Source of the DNA: UBA11574 sp964591175
GTDB lineage: Bacteria; Desulfobacterota; Desulfobacteria; Desulfobacterales; UBA11574
Direction: 5' to 3'
Assembly: GCA_964591175.1 (NCBI GenBank)
Contig: CAZQAF010000029.1
Coordinates: 1-40,170, forward strand
Length of the DNA: 40,170 nucleotides
Shown: piece after piece, positions 6,725 to 14,601 of the stretch
How positions within the stretch are numbered: position 1 is the first letter of the stretch
Layout: each line of letters opens with the position of its first letter
Translations under genes and position numbers: made by a program
The notes under the pieces: model-generated
The model's database searches: none
The model's input: the letters and a program-made list of their open reading frames with translations, nothing else
Told to the model about the DNA's origin: nothing

Positions 6725-7378
6725 TTATCTGAATTCCCTGCAAATCCAGATAACCTTTCCGATAATGCGAATGCTGTTTATCTCGTCGTCTTTAAGATAT
6801 ATCGGATCATACTCCTTGTTGTCACTATGCAAAACCAGTTTGTTGGGATGCTTTTCCAGCCGTTTAACCATGATGGTATCATCGACGCCCACAGCGTATA
6901 CCGCACCCGCTAAAATATCCTTTTGAGATTCATCAATCAGTACGGTGTCGCCATCCTTTATTTCAGGTTCCATACTGTTACCGAAAATGTCCATTAAAAC
7001 CATTTTGCTCATATTTCCCTTGGTAATCAACCAGTCCTTTCGGAAACCGTAATATCCTTTAATTTCAGATCCGATTTCAAAAGATCCGCCACCGGCGCTC
7101 AAACGCGCTTTAACCTTCGGAACATTTTTAAAAACCGAATCGTCCGCAGCCGATGCTTTCAGAAAGGTCGGACCTGAGCCTGTTTCAATCCAGTCAGGAT
7201 TTAAACCGAATATGCGATATAACTGCAGTATCCATTTATCCGGAATAGAATCTTTTTTTCGGGCTTGCGTAATCGCCGACCGGTTAATCTTCAAAGCAGA
7301 TGCCAATTCTGTTTGCGAAGCGATGCCCGTGGCATCGAAAACCCTTTGCAAAAAAGATTCGAATCGATAAGCGACCAT
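6725..7378 (-). CDS. CI/LexA-like transcriptional repressor with S24 autoprotease domain
   Basis: A 217-residue protein with a two-domain phage-repressor layout. Residues about 7-62 form an HTH of the CI/Xre type (SQTELASALKINRSAITQAR) followed by NPDWIETGSGP, typical of CI_repressor-HTH proteins. Residues about 85-217 form the S24 peptidase: the predicted self-cleavage site is Ala95-Gly96 (RLSAGGG), the nucleophile is Ser135 in FGNSMEPEIKDGD, and the general base is Lys172 in IMVKRLEK. RecA-stimulated self-cleavage is the known behaviour of this family and is inferred here. Predicted control: it represses itself through O3 and the 54-aa gene through O1/O2. No other phage gene is nearby, so it may be a domesticated or stand-alone switch. 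Confidence 0.85.
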   Translation of the reverse strand: MVAYRFESFLQRVFDATGIASQTELASALKINRSAITQARKKDSIPDKWILQLYRIFGLNPDWIETGSGPTFLKASAADDSVFKNVPKVKARLSAGGGSFEIGSEIKGYYGFRKDWLITKGNMSKMVLMDIFGNSMEPEIKDGDTVLIDESQKDILAGAVYAVGVDDTIMVKRLEKHPNKLVLHSDNKEYDPIYLKDDEINSIRIIGKVIWICREFR

Positions 7379-7413
7379 TTTATTTCTCCGTTATTATGAA
7401 TCGAAACCGGGGG

Positions 7414-7451
7414 TGTTTATTTTATTAAACACACTGCTTAATAAATTGCAA
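7414..7451 (-). promoter_or_regulatory. Repressor promoter with overlapping operator O3
   Basis: On the minus strand a -35 TTGCAA (7451-7446), a 16-bp spacer and a -10 TTTAAT (7429-7424) precede the repressor gene. The 18-bp dyad O3, TGTTTATTTTATTAAACA (7414-7431), covers the whole -10. Arms TGTTTA/TAAACA are identical to those of O2, indicating autorepression. Confidence 0.6.
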
Positions 7452-7552
7452 CAATTTTTTTTAAAAAAATGCATCGCCCACAAAAAAATCATCGCCAATA
7501 CCGCGCGGCTGCGCGTCTTTATGGAAAAAAAGCTGTCTGGCGGCGATTCCCG

Positions 7553-8164
7553 TTACTTTTTCTTTGCCTGTTTTTTTATTCGTAAAAGGCCGGGACTGTT
7601 GTGAAAATACATGAGCGGAGAAAAATATCCCGCAGCAATAAAATATTTTTCGAGATCATCGAAAAGAACGGGCCGGTCGGGCCATCGGTACTGTTTTTCA
7701 CGCTGTTTCAATTGTTGCCAGACTTTATCCGCCAGTGGTTTTTCACTGAATACCGCTTCTTCAGCCGGGTCACAAAGAAACATTTCGCAGATGATCGGCT
7801 TAATTCTCCACATACATCCATGAATGTCAAGGTATATGCATTTGAAGCCGGTATTGGGTTTAACCAGCGCCGCCGATAAAGCCCTGATCTCCGATTCTTC
7901 CGATACCAGTACGTTCACCACCATGTCCGCGAAAAAGGTGATGATACCTTCACGGGAACAGCAGGCGCTGACCTTGCTTTGGTAACATTTCAGGGTACAG
8001 ATATTTTCAAAATGTTCGCCAAGGAATGCGTCCACCGTGTTGCGAAACATCAGATAATCGGAAATCTGCGATAAAAGCCGCTGCTTTTCCTGTTTTGAAA
8101 TCGTTTTAAGATGACGATGCACCATATTCAGCGTTTCTAACTGCTCTTTCTGATACGAACTCAT
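7553..8164 (-). CDS. YkgJ-like cysteine-cluster protein
   Basis: A 203-residue cytoplasmic protein. Eight cysteines are arranged in two blocks: C56, C60, C68, C69 (CTLKCYQSKVSACC) and C109, C117, C126, C131 (KCIYLDIHGCMWRIKPIICEMFLC). The second block matches the YkgJ/CxxCxxCC-family pattern, in which cysteines bind zinc or an iron-sulfur cluster and a conserved R/KPxxC precedes the last pair. The first block has CxxxC rather than CxxC, so the assignment is by pattern and not certain. The C-terminus is Lys-rich. The start is chosen at ATG 8164. It is on the same strand as the repressor, 174 bp upstream of it. Confidence 0.65.
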   Translation of the reverse strand: MSSYQKEQLETLNMVHRHLKTISKQEKQRLLSQISDYLMFRNTVDAFLGEHFENICTLKCYQSKVSACCSREGIITFFADMVVNVLVSEESEIRALSAALVKPNTGFKCIYLDIHGCMWRIKPIICEMFLCDPAEEAVFSEKPLADKVWQQLKQREKQYRWPDRPVLFDDLEKYFIAAGYFSPLMYFHNSPGLLRIKKQAKKK

Positions 8165-8495
8165 AAATTCCTTCCAAAAATATTTCTCATTTTGATGGCG
8201 TCATTTTTTTTATCATTATTTTAAATGTTTTCCAAGCAATGATATTGAAAATGTAGGCCCGGATCCGGGGACGGGGAACCAAAATCTCACGGGTCAAAAA
8301 CGGCGGCTGGTTCCATTTCTATTGACCCTTTCCATAATAATGGGATAAAAGTCGAGAAATATAAAAATCAGACAAAGATGCTCGGCACCCCCCAAGCAAT
8401 GGATCCGTGCCATAAAGTGCGCGGTCTGCGGGAACATGCCGATATAACTTTATTGATAATACCTGTTTTGCAGGTCAACATATCGGAAAAACAAT
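8165..8495. other. Structured intergenic region upstream of the SET-domain gene
   Basis: A 331-bp gap between divergent genes. It contains a 12-bp palindrome CCCGGATCCGGG (8258-8269). Immediately after it are two interleaved complementary pairs: GGAACCA (8275-8281) with TGGTTCC (8308-8314), and GGGTCAA (8291-8297) with TTGACCC (8322-8328). The a-b-a'-b' order is that of an H-type pseudoknot, or of two overlapping protein dyads. No ORF with a good ribosome binding site was found. Confidence 0.45.
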
Positions 8496-8915
8496 ATGAA
8501 AAAGAGCTTAACTCAACCATTATTCAGACACCCCAGTCTTGTAGTGGCGCCTTGCAAATTCGGTCATGGCGTGTTCACTACCGCCTATATTCCGGCCGAT
8601 ACGACGGTGGAAGAATGCCATCATTTGCGTATCAGAGAAAAAGACTGTGCCGGTATTTTAGACGACTATGTGTATCATTTGGAACCGGATGATGAGGATA
8701 CAAAAGCGGCTGCCGAATATTATTCGCTGCCGTTGGGGTGCGGAAGCATTTATAACCACGCCGAAAACCATAACATTGAATATTGGCATGATACTCAGAG
8801 AGACCTCATCATTTTCTACACCACTACAGACGTAGCAGCCGGCGAACAGCTTTTTATTAATTATGGTAAAGATTGGTGGAAAACGCGTGAACGCAAGCCC
8901 GATAACAACCAATGA
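8496..8915 (+). CDS. SET-domain protein
   Basis: A 139-residue single-domain protein. SET landmarks are present in order: GHGVFTTAYIPADTTVEECH (residues 23-42; the GxGxF/L SAM-loop plus strand), the catalytic-site core GSIYNHAENHN (83-93; NH contacts SAM) and AAGEQLFINYG (114-124; GEELxxxYG with the active-site Tyr). SET enzymes transfer methyl groups from SAM to lysine; the bacterial substrates are mostly unknown. There are no pre-SET or post-SET cysteine clusters. The ribosome binding site is weak (GGAAA). It is transcribed away from the YkgJ-like gene. The substrate cannot be inferred from neighbours. Confidence 0.8.
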   Translation: MKKSLTQPLFRHPSLVVAPCKFGHGVFTTAYIPADTTVEECHHLRIREKDCAGILDDYVYHLEPDDEDTKAAAEYYSLPLGCGSIYNHAENHNIEYWHDTQRDLIIFYTTTDVAAGEQLFINYGKDWWKTRERKPDNNQ

Positions 8916-9168
8916 CACTGTCTTTCGACGACACCAACATTTCAACGGAGATATATGATGGTATCCCGTTACAATATCCATTGAAACAGTACGTAACCCT
9001 GTTTAGATTTTATAGAAACAGGTAGATTTGAGCAGGTTGACGGAATAAATTGTTTTTGATATTTGGTAAAGAGTTTGACGGATTTCGGTTGTTTCTTTTT
9101 TTGAAATGTGTTCGTTCTGTTCACAATTTAAATGGTTACATACCCGGAATCGTAAAATAATGTGACTT

Positions 9169-11334
9169 ATGAGACTGATCCTCAACATCATCCTTTTAAT
9201 CGCAACTTTGGTTGCATCTTATGCCGAATATGCTTATTTCGCTGTCATACCGCCTGAACTAGACAAAACTGCGCCTTTCACCATCCGGTCTCAAGGATAT
9301 TTTACTTTCGACCAGAACAAAGCGCTTGGCGGCAGGCGCGATATCGCCCTTTCCAGGTATATCCCTTTATATACTTATCTCCCGGGTATCACTGATAAAG
9401 TTCAAAAAAACATGGAGAGTCTGATAAAAGAGATCTCATTCCTCCAGGAACAAAAGCCCCTTACCGGGCAGGAACTGGTTGATTATCTTCATGAAGCATT
9501 CGGGTTGAAAATCGGGAGAAGCCAGGCGAACAGATTCCTTGAATATCCGAATCTAAAAAATCTTTTGAACGGCATCCTGACCCTCGAAAAAAGTATTATG
9601 GAAAATATCATTGCAAAAAATCAGGAGCCGTATAAAGGCAAACAGGCCATAGAGGTGCTCCATCCAAAACCAAAAGGGATTGTATCCCATCCCACCAATG
9701 AAGTGCTGACCATACAACAGGCTCGTCTGATGTTGCGGGAAAAAGCCAACCAATTATTTTACGAGGTCAATAAAAACGTATTAAATCCTGTCATAGAGAT
9801 TTCGCAGACGACGCTGTTGCCGAACTTGAAATATGACCAAAAAGAGAATAACCGCCGAATCGAAGAAATCATGAGACGGTATCCCTCCAAAGTCATACAT
9901 TACAATCCCGGGGATATCCTCGTACCCTTTCATAAAATAATCACGGAAGAGGATCTGCTCCTGATCGACTCATATCTCAAATTCGCTCAAAACAATCTTT
10001 ACGACATGACACTTTGGATATTTGTCATCACGTTGCTGATTATTATATTCAATGACATGTTCATTTTAAAGATCTTAAGTTCCGGACAGCGGAAAACACT
10101 GTCTTACCGTCCGATTCTCTTTTTGTTGATTATCAGTGTTTTTCTTTTCAAATCCTGTCTGCTATTCACGCCGTTTCCCATCTATTTCGTTCCTTTCGCG
10201 CTGATCCCGCTTGTCATCATTCTTTTGAATCATGGAAGGGTCGCCGCCACCTGGTCTGTGGTAACCGGCGCAATACTGATGACAATCATTTCAACAGAGA
10301 CCTTTCAGATATTTCTTTTTTTCGCGATCGGGGGTTTGGCGGCCGTGTTGCTCTCTCTTAAAATACAAAAACGCATTCATGTTCTGGTCTCTTCGTTCAT
10401 CGTGGGAATTATCAATGTAATCGTGCTGTCGGCTTTTTCAGCGCAGTGGCAAAACATTATGCCTCTGTTGGGAAAATCGAGTGAACTGTGGTTGTCCTTA
10501 AAGGCTCTGGTGTCGGACAAGAATCTTTCCGGGAGTATCGGGTGGGCTTTTGCGGGAGGTATTCTATCAGGGCCCTTTGCGCTATTGATACTGCCGGTGC
10601 TCGAGGTCGGCCGCCATGCCACCTCAAACTTTAAACTCGCAAAGTATGCCGATCTGCAGCATCCTCTTTTAAAAGACCTTTTTGCTAAAATTCCGGCAAC
10701 GTATCAGCATAGCATGACAATGGCATCCCTTGCTCAGGCCGTGGGAGAAGCGGTCGGCGCCAATACGCTTCTTTTGAGAACGGGCGCTTACTATCATGAT
10801 ATCGGTAAGATGGCGGAACCCATGTTTTTTTCCGAAAACCAATCCGGCGGCGAAAATCCCCATGACAAAATGGACCCGGCGGAAAGTGCCAGAATTATTA
10901 TCAGTCATGTAAAACACGGCGAACAGATAGGCAGGGAAATGGGGATTCCCGAGGTTATTGTGGACCTTATCAAACAGCACCATGGTACGCTGTTTGTCGA
11001 ATTTTTTTACAACAAGGCGATTAAGGCAAATAACGGTTCCAAGCCTCGCAAAAAGGATTTTCGGTATCCGGGACCAAAGCCTCAAACCCTGGAAGCCGCG
11101 ATATTGATGATAGTCGATTCGGTCGAAGCCACTTTCAGATCCATGGAAGCACCTTCACAAGAGCAAATTGAAAGAATGATCCTTCTTAACATTGTAAAAC
11201 GAATCGCCGACGGTCAGTTCGACGAATGCAATGTCTCTACCCGAGATATCGCAACGATTGTCGAAATCCTGACCCATTCAATAGAGGCCACATTCCACTC
11301 TCGGATTACATACCCATGGCAGGACAAAAAATAA
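9169..11334 (+). CDS. 7TM-HD phosphohydrolase, PgpH-like (cyclic dinucleotide phosphodiesterase family)
   Basis: A 721-residue inner-membrane protein. TM1 is residues 3-25, then an extracytoplasmic 7TMR-HDED region (about 26-275), a cluster of membrane helices (about 279-480), then a cytoplasmic HD domain. Metal-ligand motifs are visible: His514 (YQHSMTMASLA), His543-Asp544 (YYHDIGKM, the HDIG signature), His580, His604-His605 and Asp650. Known PgpH proteins hydrolyse c-di-AMP to pApA; the domain order supports the same chemistry, but c-di-AMP use in this organism is inference. It is not next to ybeY/phoH as in many genomes. ATG 9169 lacks a strong ribosome binding site. Stops 6 bp from the convergent sigma-54 activator gene. 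Confidence 0.85.
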   Translation: MRLILNIILLIATLVASYAEYAYFAVIPPELDKTAPFTIRSQGYFTFDQNKALGGRRDIALSRYIPLYTYLPGITDKVQKNMESLIKEISFLQEQKPLTGQELVDYLHEAFGLKIGRSQANRFLEYPNLKNLLNGILTLEKSIMENIIAKNQEPYKGKQAIEVLHPKPKGIVSHPTNEVLTIQQARLMLREKANQLFYEVNKNVLNPVIEISQTTLLPNLKYDQKENNRRIEEIMRRYPSKVIHYNPGDILVPFHKIITEEDLLLIDSYLKFAQNNLYDMTLWIFVITLLIIIFNDMFILKILSSGQRKTLSYRPILFLLIISVFLFKSCLLFTPFPIYFVPFALIPLVIILLNHGRVAATWSVVTGAILMTIISTETFQIFLFFAIGGLAAVLLSLKIQKRIHVLVSSFIVGIINVIVLSAFSAQWQNIMPLLGKSSELWLSLKALVSDKNLSGSIGWAFAGGILSGPFALLILPVLEVGRHATSNFKLAKYADLQHPLLKDLFAKIPATYQHSMTMASLAQAVGEAVGANTLLLRTGAYYHDIGKMAEPMFFSENQSGGENPHDKMDPAESARIIISHVKHGEQIGREMGIPEVIVDLIKQHHGTLFVEFFYNKAIKANNGSKPRKKDFRYPGPKPQTLEAAILMIVDSVEATFRSMEAPSQEQIERMILLNIVKRIADGQFDECNVSTRDIATIVEILTHSIEATFHSRITYPWQDKK

Positions 11335-11340
11335 GCGCAA

Positions 11341-12774
11341 TCATATGTCCGGGCGGTTATCTTTCTTAAAACTTTCTTTCTGCAACCCCAGTCGCTTCAT
11401 CTTGTTGTAAAGCGCCCGGGTATGAATTCCTGCAATCTTGGCTGACCGGCCGACTCGCCCCCTGGTTTCCTTCAGTACCATCTCAAGGTACAAGCGCTCC
11501 GCCTGATCCACTACTTCCCGGCAAACCTCCGGAAGCGTCTTATCCTTCCAGGATGACATTGTCATTTCATCCGGATGGACGATCCCCTTTGAAAATTGCA
11601 CCGGCTCGTGAAAGATATAGGGTAAATCTTTCAATGAGATCTTTTCGGACTGGCACAACAGCATGGCCCGCTCAATAACGTTCATCAGTTCCCGGACATT
11701 CCCGGGCCAATCATATTGGCCGAGGGCTTTCATAGCTGCTTCCGTCACCCCTGTGACATCCTTTCCGATCTTTTGCTGGTAATATTCGATGAACCGGTGG
11801 GCCGTCGCGGGAATATCTTCTTTATGCTTTCGAAGCGGCGGAAGTGTAAGCATAATCACGCTGAGCCGGTAATAAAGATCTTTACGAAAGTGTCCGTTCT
11901 CCACCAAATCTTCCAGGTTTTGATTGGTCGAAGCAAGAACACGTATATCAACCCAAAGAGGACGCTCGCTTCCCAGCGGCTGCACTTCATAATCCTGGAG
12001 CACACGTAGCAGTTTGGCTTGAAGGTGAAGGGGCATTTCGCCGATTTCGTCCAAAAATATAGTCCCGCCGTGGGCCATTTCAAAAGCCCCTCGCCGGGAT
12101 CGGACGGCGCCGGTATATGCTCCCTGCTCATGTCCGAAAAGCTCACTTTCCAGAAGGTGTTCGGGCAACGCCGCCGTGTTGACTGCAACAAACGGCCCGG
12201 CGGATCGAGGGCTTTCGGAATGGATGGCCTTGGCCAGATGCTCTTTGCCGACACCGGTTTCTCCTAAAAGCAGCAGCGGAGAATTGCTGGGTATTATTTT
12301 CCAGACCTCCTCCATAAACATCTGCATGGTTCTGCTTTCTGAAATAAAATCACTGATTTTGGGAGACGTGTGGCCTCTTGCATTCAAACGGTTTTTCTGG
12401 ATAAACTGACGCCGGGACTCCACGGTGGATTCGATAGCCTCAATCAGGCTTTTTTTCGACACCCCGCTATACAGCACCACATCCGCGCCGGCAGCCACCA
12501 GTTTGGCATGCTCTTCCGATGAATCACTGTCATGAAGAACAACCGTGGTCGGCGTTTCAGGCAGTTCATTGAGCATTGAAATGCTGTATTCGGTTTTGGG
12601 AGGAATGAGTGATTCACTGATGACAATGATATCACCGCAGCTACGGATCACATTTTGCCATGGTGTCTTTGCGTGACTGCAACTCTCTACACGAATATCG
12701 GCCTCTTGAAAACGCCCTTCCACGTATGTTTGCAGGCTTTTACTTTTAATCGCCAAAACCAACCGTATTAGCAT
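11341..12774 (-). CDS. Sigma-54 enhancer-binding regulator with degenerate receiver domain
   Basis: A 477-residue NtrC-type protein. Residues 1-120 have receiver-like composition, but the site of phosphorylation reads IIVISESLIPP, with Ser53 where Asp is expected, and the switch Thr and Lys-Pro motifs are also altered. AAA+ domain (about 143-370): Walker A GETGVGK (171-177), sigma-54 contact loop GAYTGA (218-223, the Tyr form of GAFTGA), Walker B GGTIFLDE (236-243) and the R-finger region HFRKDLYYRL. A Fis-type HTH occupies about 430-465 (GRVGRSAKIAGIHTRALYNKMKRLGL). It should activate sigma-54 promoters without classical phosphorylation, perhaps by ligand binding, abundance or a partner. It is divergent from an operon with a -24/-12 promoter, the obvious candidate target. 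Confidence 0.92.
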   Translation of the reverse strand: MLIRLVLAIKSKSLQTYVEGRFQEADIRVESCSHAKTPWQNVIRSCGDIIVISESLIPPKTEYSISMLNELPETPTTVVLHDSDSSEEHAKLVAAGADVVLYSGVSKKSLIEAIESTVESRRQFIQKNRLNARGHTSPKISDFISESRTMQMFMEEVWKIIPSNSPLLLLGETGVGKEHLAKAIHSESPRSAGPFVAVNTAALPEHLLESELFGHEQGAYTGAVRSRRGAFEMAHGGTIFLDEIGEMPLHLQAKLLRVLQDYEVQPLGSERPLWVDIRVLASTNQNLEDLVENGHFRKDLYYRLSVIMLTLPPLRKHKEDIPATAHRFIEYYQQKIGKDVTGVTEAAMKALGQYDWPGNVRELMNVIERAMLLCQSEKISLKDLPYIFHEPVQFSKGIVHPDEMTMSSWKDKTLPEVCREVVDQAERLYLEMVLKETRGRVGRSAKIAGIHTRALYNKMKRLGLQKESFKKDNRPDI

Positions 12775-13013
12775 CGTGTTGATCTCCCTAAATAAAGAAT
12801 TTAAATTCCGATTTTTAATCTTTTACATGACATCGAGACAGGATGTTGGAAGTTATTCTTTAAAATTTTAATATAGCAATATTAACTTGTGGTTATGTTT
12901 GTTTTTAACGTACACGAAACCATTGTCAATTCAAGAGGTATTGAAAAAAGATGACTTAGGGGGATTTTGCCATCCGATATTTCAGCACATTAATGCCCAT
13001 TATTATTTTTTTC

Positions 13014-13059
13014 AAGTATTATTATGCTCAAATAACTTATTATCGGTATTATGATACTT
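13014..13059. promoter_or_regulatory. Inverted repeat, candidate upstream activator sequence
   Basis: AAGTATTATTAT (13014-13025) pairs with ATTATGATACTT (13048-13059) at 10 of 12 positions, around a 22-bp spacer. The repeat centre lies about 110 bp upstream of the -24 element, a usual distance for enhancer sites of NtrC-type activators. Binding by the divergent regulator is inference. Confidence 0.42.
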
Positions 13060-13143
13060 ATTTTTATCAAACGTCAAGGGTTCAAACCAATACAATCGAC
13101 AATATCGTTAATGAATACAAACCATTATCCATATATGTCGTTT

Positions 13144-13158
13144 TGGCATAAAACATGC
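13144..13158 (+). promoter_or_regulatory. Sigma-54 (-24/-12) promoter of the decarboxylase operon
   Basis: TGGCAT-N5-ATGC followed by T matches the sigma-54 consensus TGGCAY-N5-TTGC, with the invariant GG (13145-13146) and GC (13157-13158) at the required spacing. Transcription would start near 13170, leaving a leader of about 36 nt with AGGAGGA at 13192-13198. The adjacent divergent activator supports the call. Confidence 0.75.
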
Positions 13159-13205
13159 TTAGCCGTTTATCAATTATTGAGAAAAAAATACAGGAGGAAC
13201 ACTAA

Positions 13206-13631
13206 ATGACTCAAGTTGCGATGATAAAAACGCCTTTAGAATCAGTGGCCACTGAACACGTATCGGCGACGGATGTTCAGCCGCTCTGGGGGATCGCCTC
13301 GGCCATCGATATTTACAACTGCGATCCGGATAAAATCCGGGACGATAAAACCATTCGCAGATTCGTGGCCGAGTTGTGTGACCTTATCGAAATGAAACGC
13401 TTCGGGGAGACCCAGGTCGTTCATTTCGGTGAAGACGAACGCGTAGCCGGCTATTCGATGGTTCAGCTTATCGAAACGTCTCTCATTTCCGCCCATTTTG
13501 CCAATCTCACCAATACCACCTATCTGGACGTCTTTAGTTGTAAACCTTATGATCCGGACGTGGTCCGGGAATTTGCCCAAGACTTTTTCGGCGGGACCCA
13601 CAGCATTTTAAACGTAACTTTGAGGCGGTAA
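13206..13631 (+). CDS. S-adenosylmethionine decarboxylase-like pyruvoyl enzyme (SpeD homologue)
   Basis: A 141-residue protein of the small prokaryotic AdoMetDC class. Ser92 (IETSLISAH), His97 and Cys112 (LDVFSC) have exactly the +5 and +20 spacing of the pyruvoyl-forming Ser, processing His and catalytic Cys in the Thermotoga enzyme (Ser63, His68, Cys83). The chain should therefore self-cleave before Ser92. It departs from ordinary SpeD: the residue before the Ser is Thr and not Glu, and the SIHTWPE strand is replaced by SAHFANLTNT. Some SpeD homologues have changed substrate to ornithine or arginine, so AdoMet should not be assumed. First gene of the sigma-54 operon, with a strong AGGAGG site; the next gene starts 1 nt after its stop. 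Confidence 0.78.
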   Translation: MTQVAMIKTPLESVATEHVSATDVQPLWGIASAIDIYNCDPDKIRDDKTIRRFVAELCDLIEMKRFGETQVVHFGEDERVAGYSMVQLIETSLISAHFANLTNTTYLDVFSCKPYDPDVVREFAQDFFGGTHSILNVTLRR

Positions 13632-13632
13632 T

Positions 13633-14601
13633 ATGGATACAGTGCGTATATTTCAAGATCCTGATATTTGCCATAAACTCTGGGAACGGTTTTGGCCGAA
13701 GGATTGTATTTTCGATCTGTGGCCGGTTAGGGCCTGTTTCATGGAACACTATCGTCGGCCGCTTTATTTTATGTTGGCGGATAGAGATTATCGGGAATCT
13801 CGTCTTTTGGCCCTCACCTGGATCGAAGAAGAAGGGGTTTTCGGTCACTTCCCGGGAGAAACATGGCAGGGAAAAACGTGGCTCGAGCAAAACAAAATCG
13901 CCGGTACTGGAAGGCGCCCCATTCAAATGTTGGCGGACCGTTTGCCGGATAAATGTTTCGTTCGTTATATCGACGGTGATTTTCTTCCTGCTTGGGAAAG
14001 TGATGTCTCCGTAGATGAAACCGGATATCTCTTCTTTCCGAAACAGTATGACTTTTCATTCGAAAATTACAAGAATGCTTTTCCAAGAAAATCCCTCAAA
14101 AAGATCGAGCGGGAAATCAATGGGCTTCATGGGCAAAAAGTCGTTTTTCGCCACAACCATATGGCCGATGCCGGCCGGATGTTTGAGATGAACCTTTCGG
14201 CATTTGGAGAAACATCGTACTTTTATGACCGACGGTTTTTCAATGCATTTGTCGACCTCCTTTCCTTTCTCGATCAAAATAATCTTCTCCGGCTGACCTC
14301 GGTAACCGTCGGCGGCAAATTGGCTGCCGTGGATGTCGGCACCCTGTGGAACAACACCTATACGATCCTGGCCGGGGGAACTGATCCGGATTTTCCCGGG
14401 GTTGCCAAACTGATCAATTTTCATCACATCGAGTGGGCATGTCTCCGCCGCCTGGCCGCCGTAGATTTTCTCTGCGGCGATTTCAACTGGAAGTCGAGAT
14501 TCCGTTTGCAACCGCGTCCCCTATACAAAATTTGTTCGCCGGAACTTGATGCCGTAACAGGATTTCATGCCAACGAGAGGGCGTTGAGCTGTGCGGTCTG
14601 A
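13633..14601 (+). CDS. FemAB/BioF2-like GNAT acyltransferase
   Basis: A 322-residue protein. The C-terminal half carries the BioF2/Acetyltransf_6 pattern: KSLKKIEREINGL, VVFRHNH, a segment with MFEMNLSAFGETSYFYDRRFF, then VGGKLAAVDVGTLWNNTYTILAGGTDPDFPGVAKLI (split here), and VDFLCGDFNWKSRFRL. These correspond to the acyl-CoA (or aminoacyl) binding core and the terminal strand. The N-terminal half (about 1-150) is a second, degenerate GNAT-like lobe, as in FemX-type proteins. Start ATG is 1 nt after the SpeD-like stop, with GAGG just upstream, so translation is probably coupled. Known relatives transfer acyl or aminoacyl groups to amines; here an acyl transfer onto an amine from the decarboxylases is a plausible but unproven role. 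Confidence 0.75.
   Translation: MDTVRIFQDPDICHKLWERFWPKDCIFDLWPVRACFMEHYRRPLYFMLADRDYRESRLLALTWIEEEGVFGHFPGETWQGKTWLEQNKIAGTGRRPIQMLADRLPDKCFVRYIDGDFLPAWESDVSVDETGYLFFPKQYDFSFENYKNAFPRKSLKKIEREINGLHGQKVVFRHNHMADAGRMFEMNLSAFGETSYFYDRRFFNAFVDLLSFLDQNNLLRLTSVTVGGKLAAVDVGTLWNNTYTILAGGTDPDFPGVAKLINFHHIEWACLRRLAAVDFLCGDFNWKSRFRLQPRPLYKICSPELDAVTGFHANERALSCAV

Larger units (their letters stand above)
12775..13205. other. Divergent control region between the sigma-54 activator and the decarboxylase operon
   Basis: A 431-bp AT-rich gap with no supportable ORF. It contains the -24/-12 promoter (13144-13158), an inverted repeat suitable as an activator site (13014-13059), and presumably the activator's own sigma-70-type promoter, which I could not place with confidence. 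Confidence 0.6.

Noticed and set aside
7480..7560. Possible intrinsic terminator after the YkgJ-like gene (GCGC/GCGC stem and later T-run on the minus strand)
   Set aside because: The compact stem is only about 4 bp, and the T-run is more than 10 nt away from it; too weak to call.
8378..8692. 104-codon frame overlapping the SET-domain gene
   Set aside because: It is out of frame with the SET motifs, and its amino acid composition is that of a shadow frame.
9003..9191. 62-codon minus-strand frame before the 7TM-HD gene
   Set aside because: It has no ribosome binding site or family pattern and would overlap the start of the HD gene.
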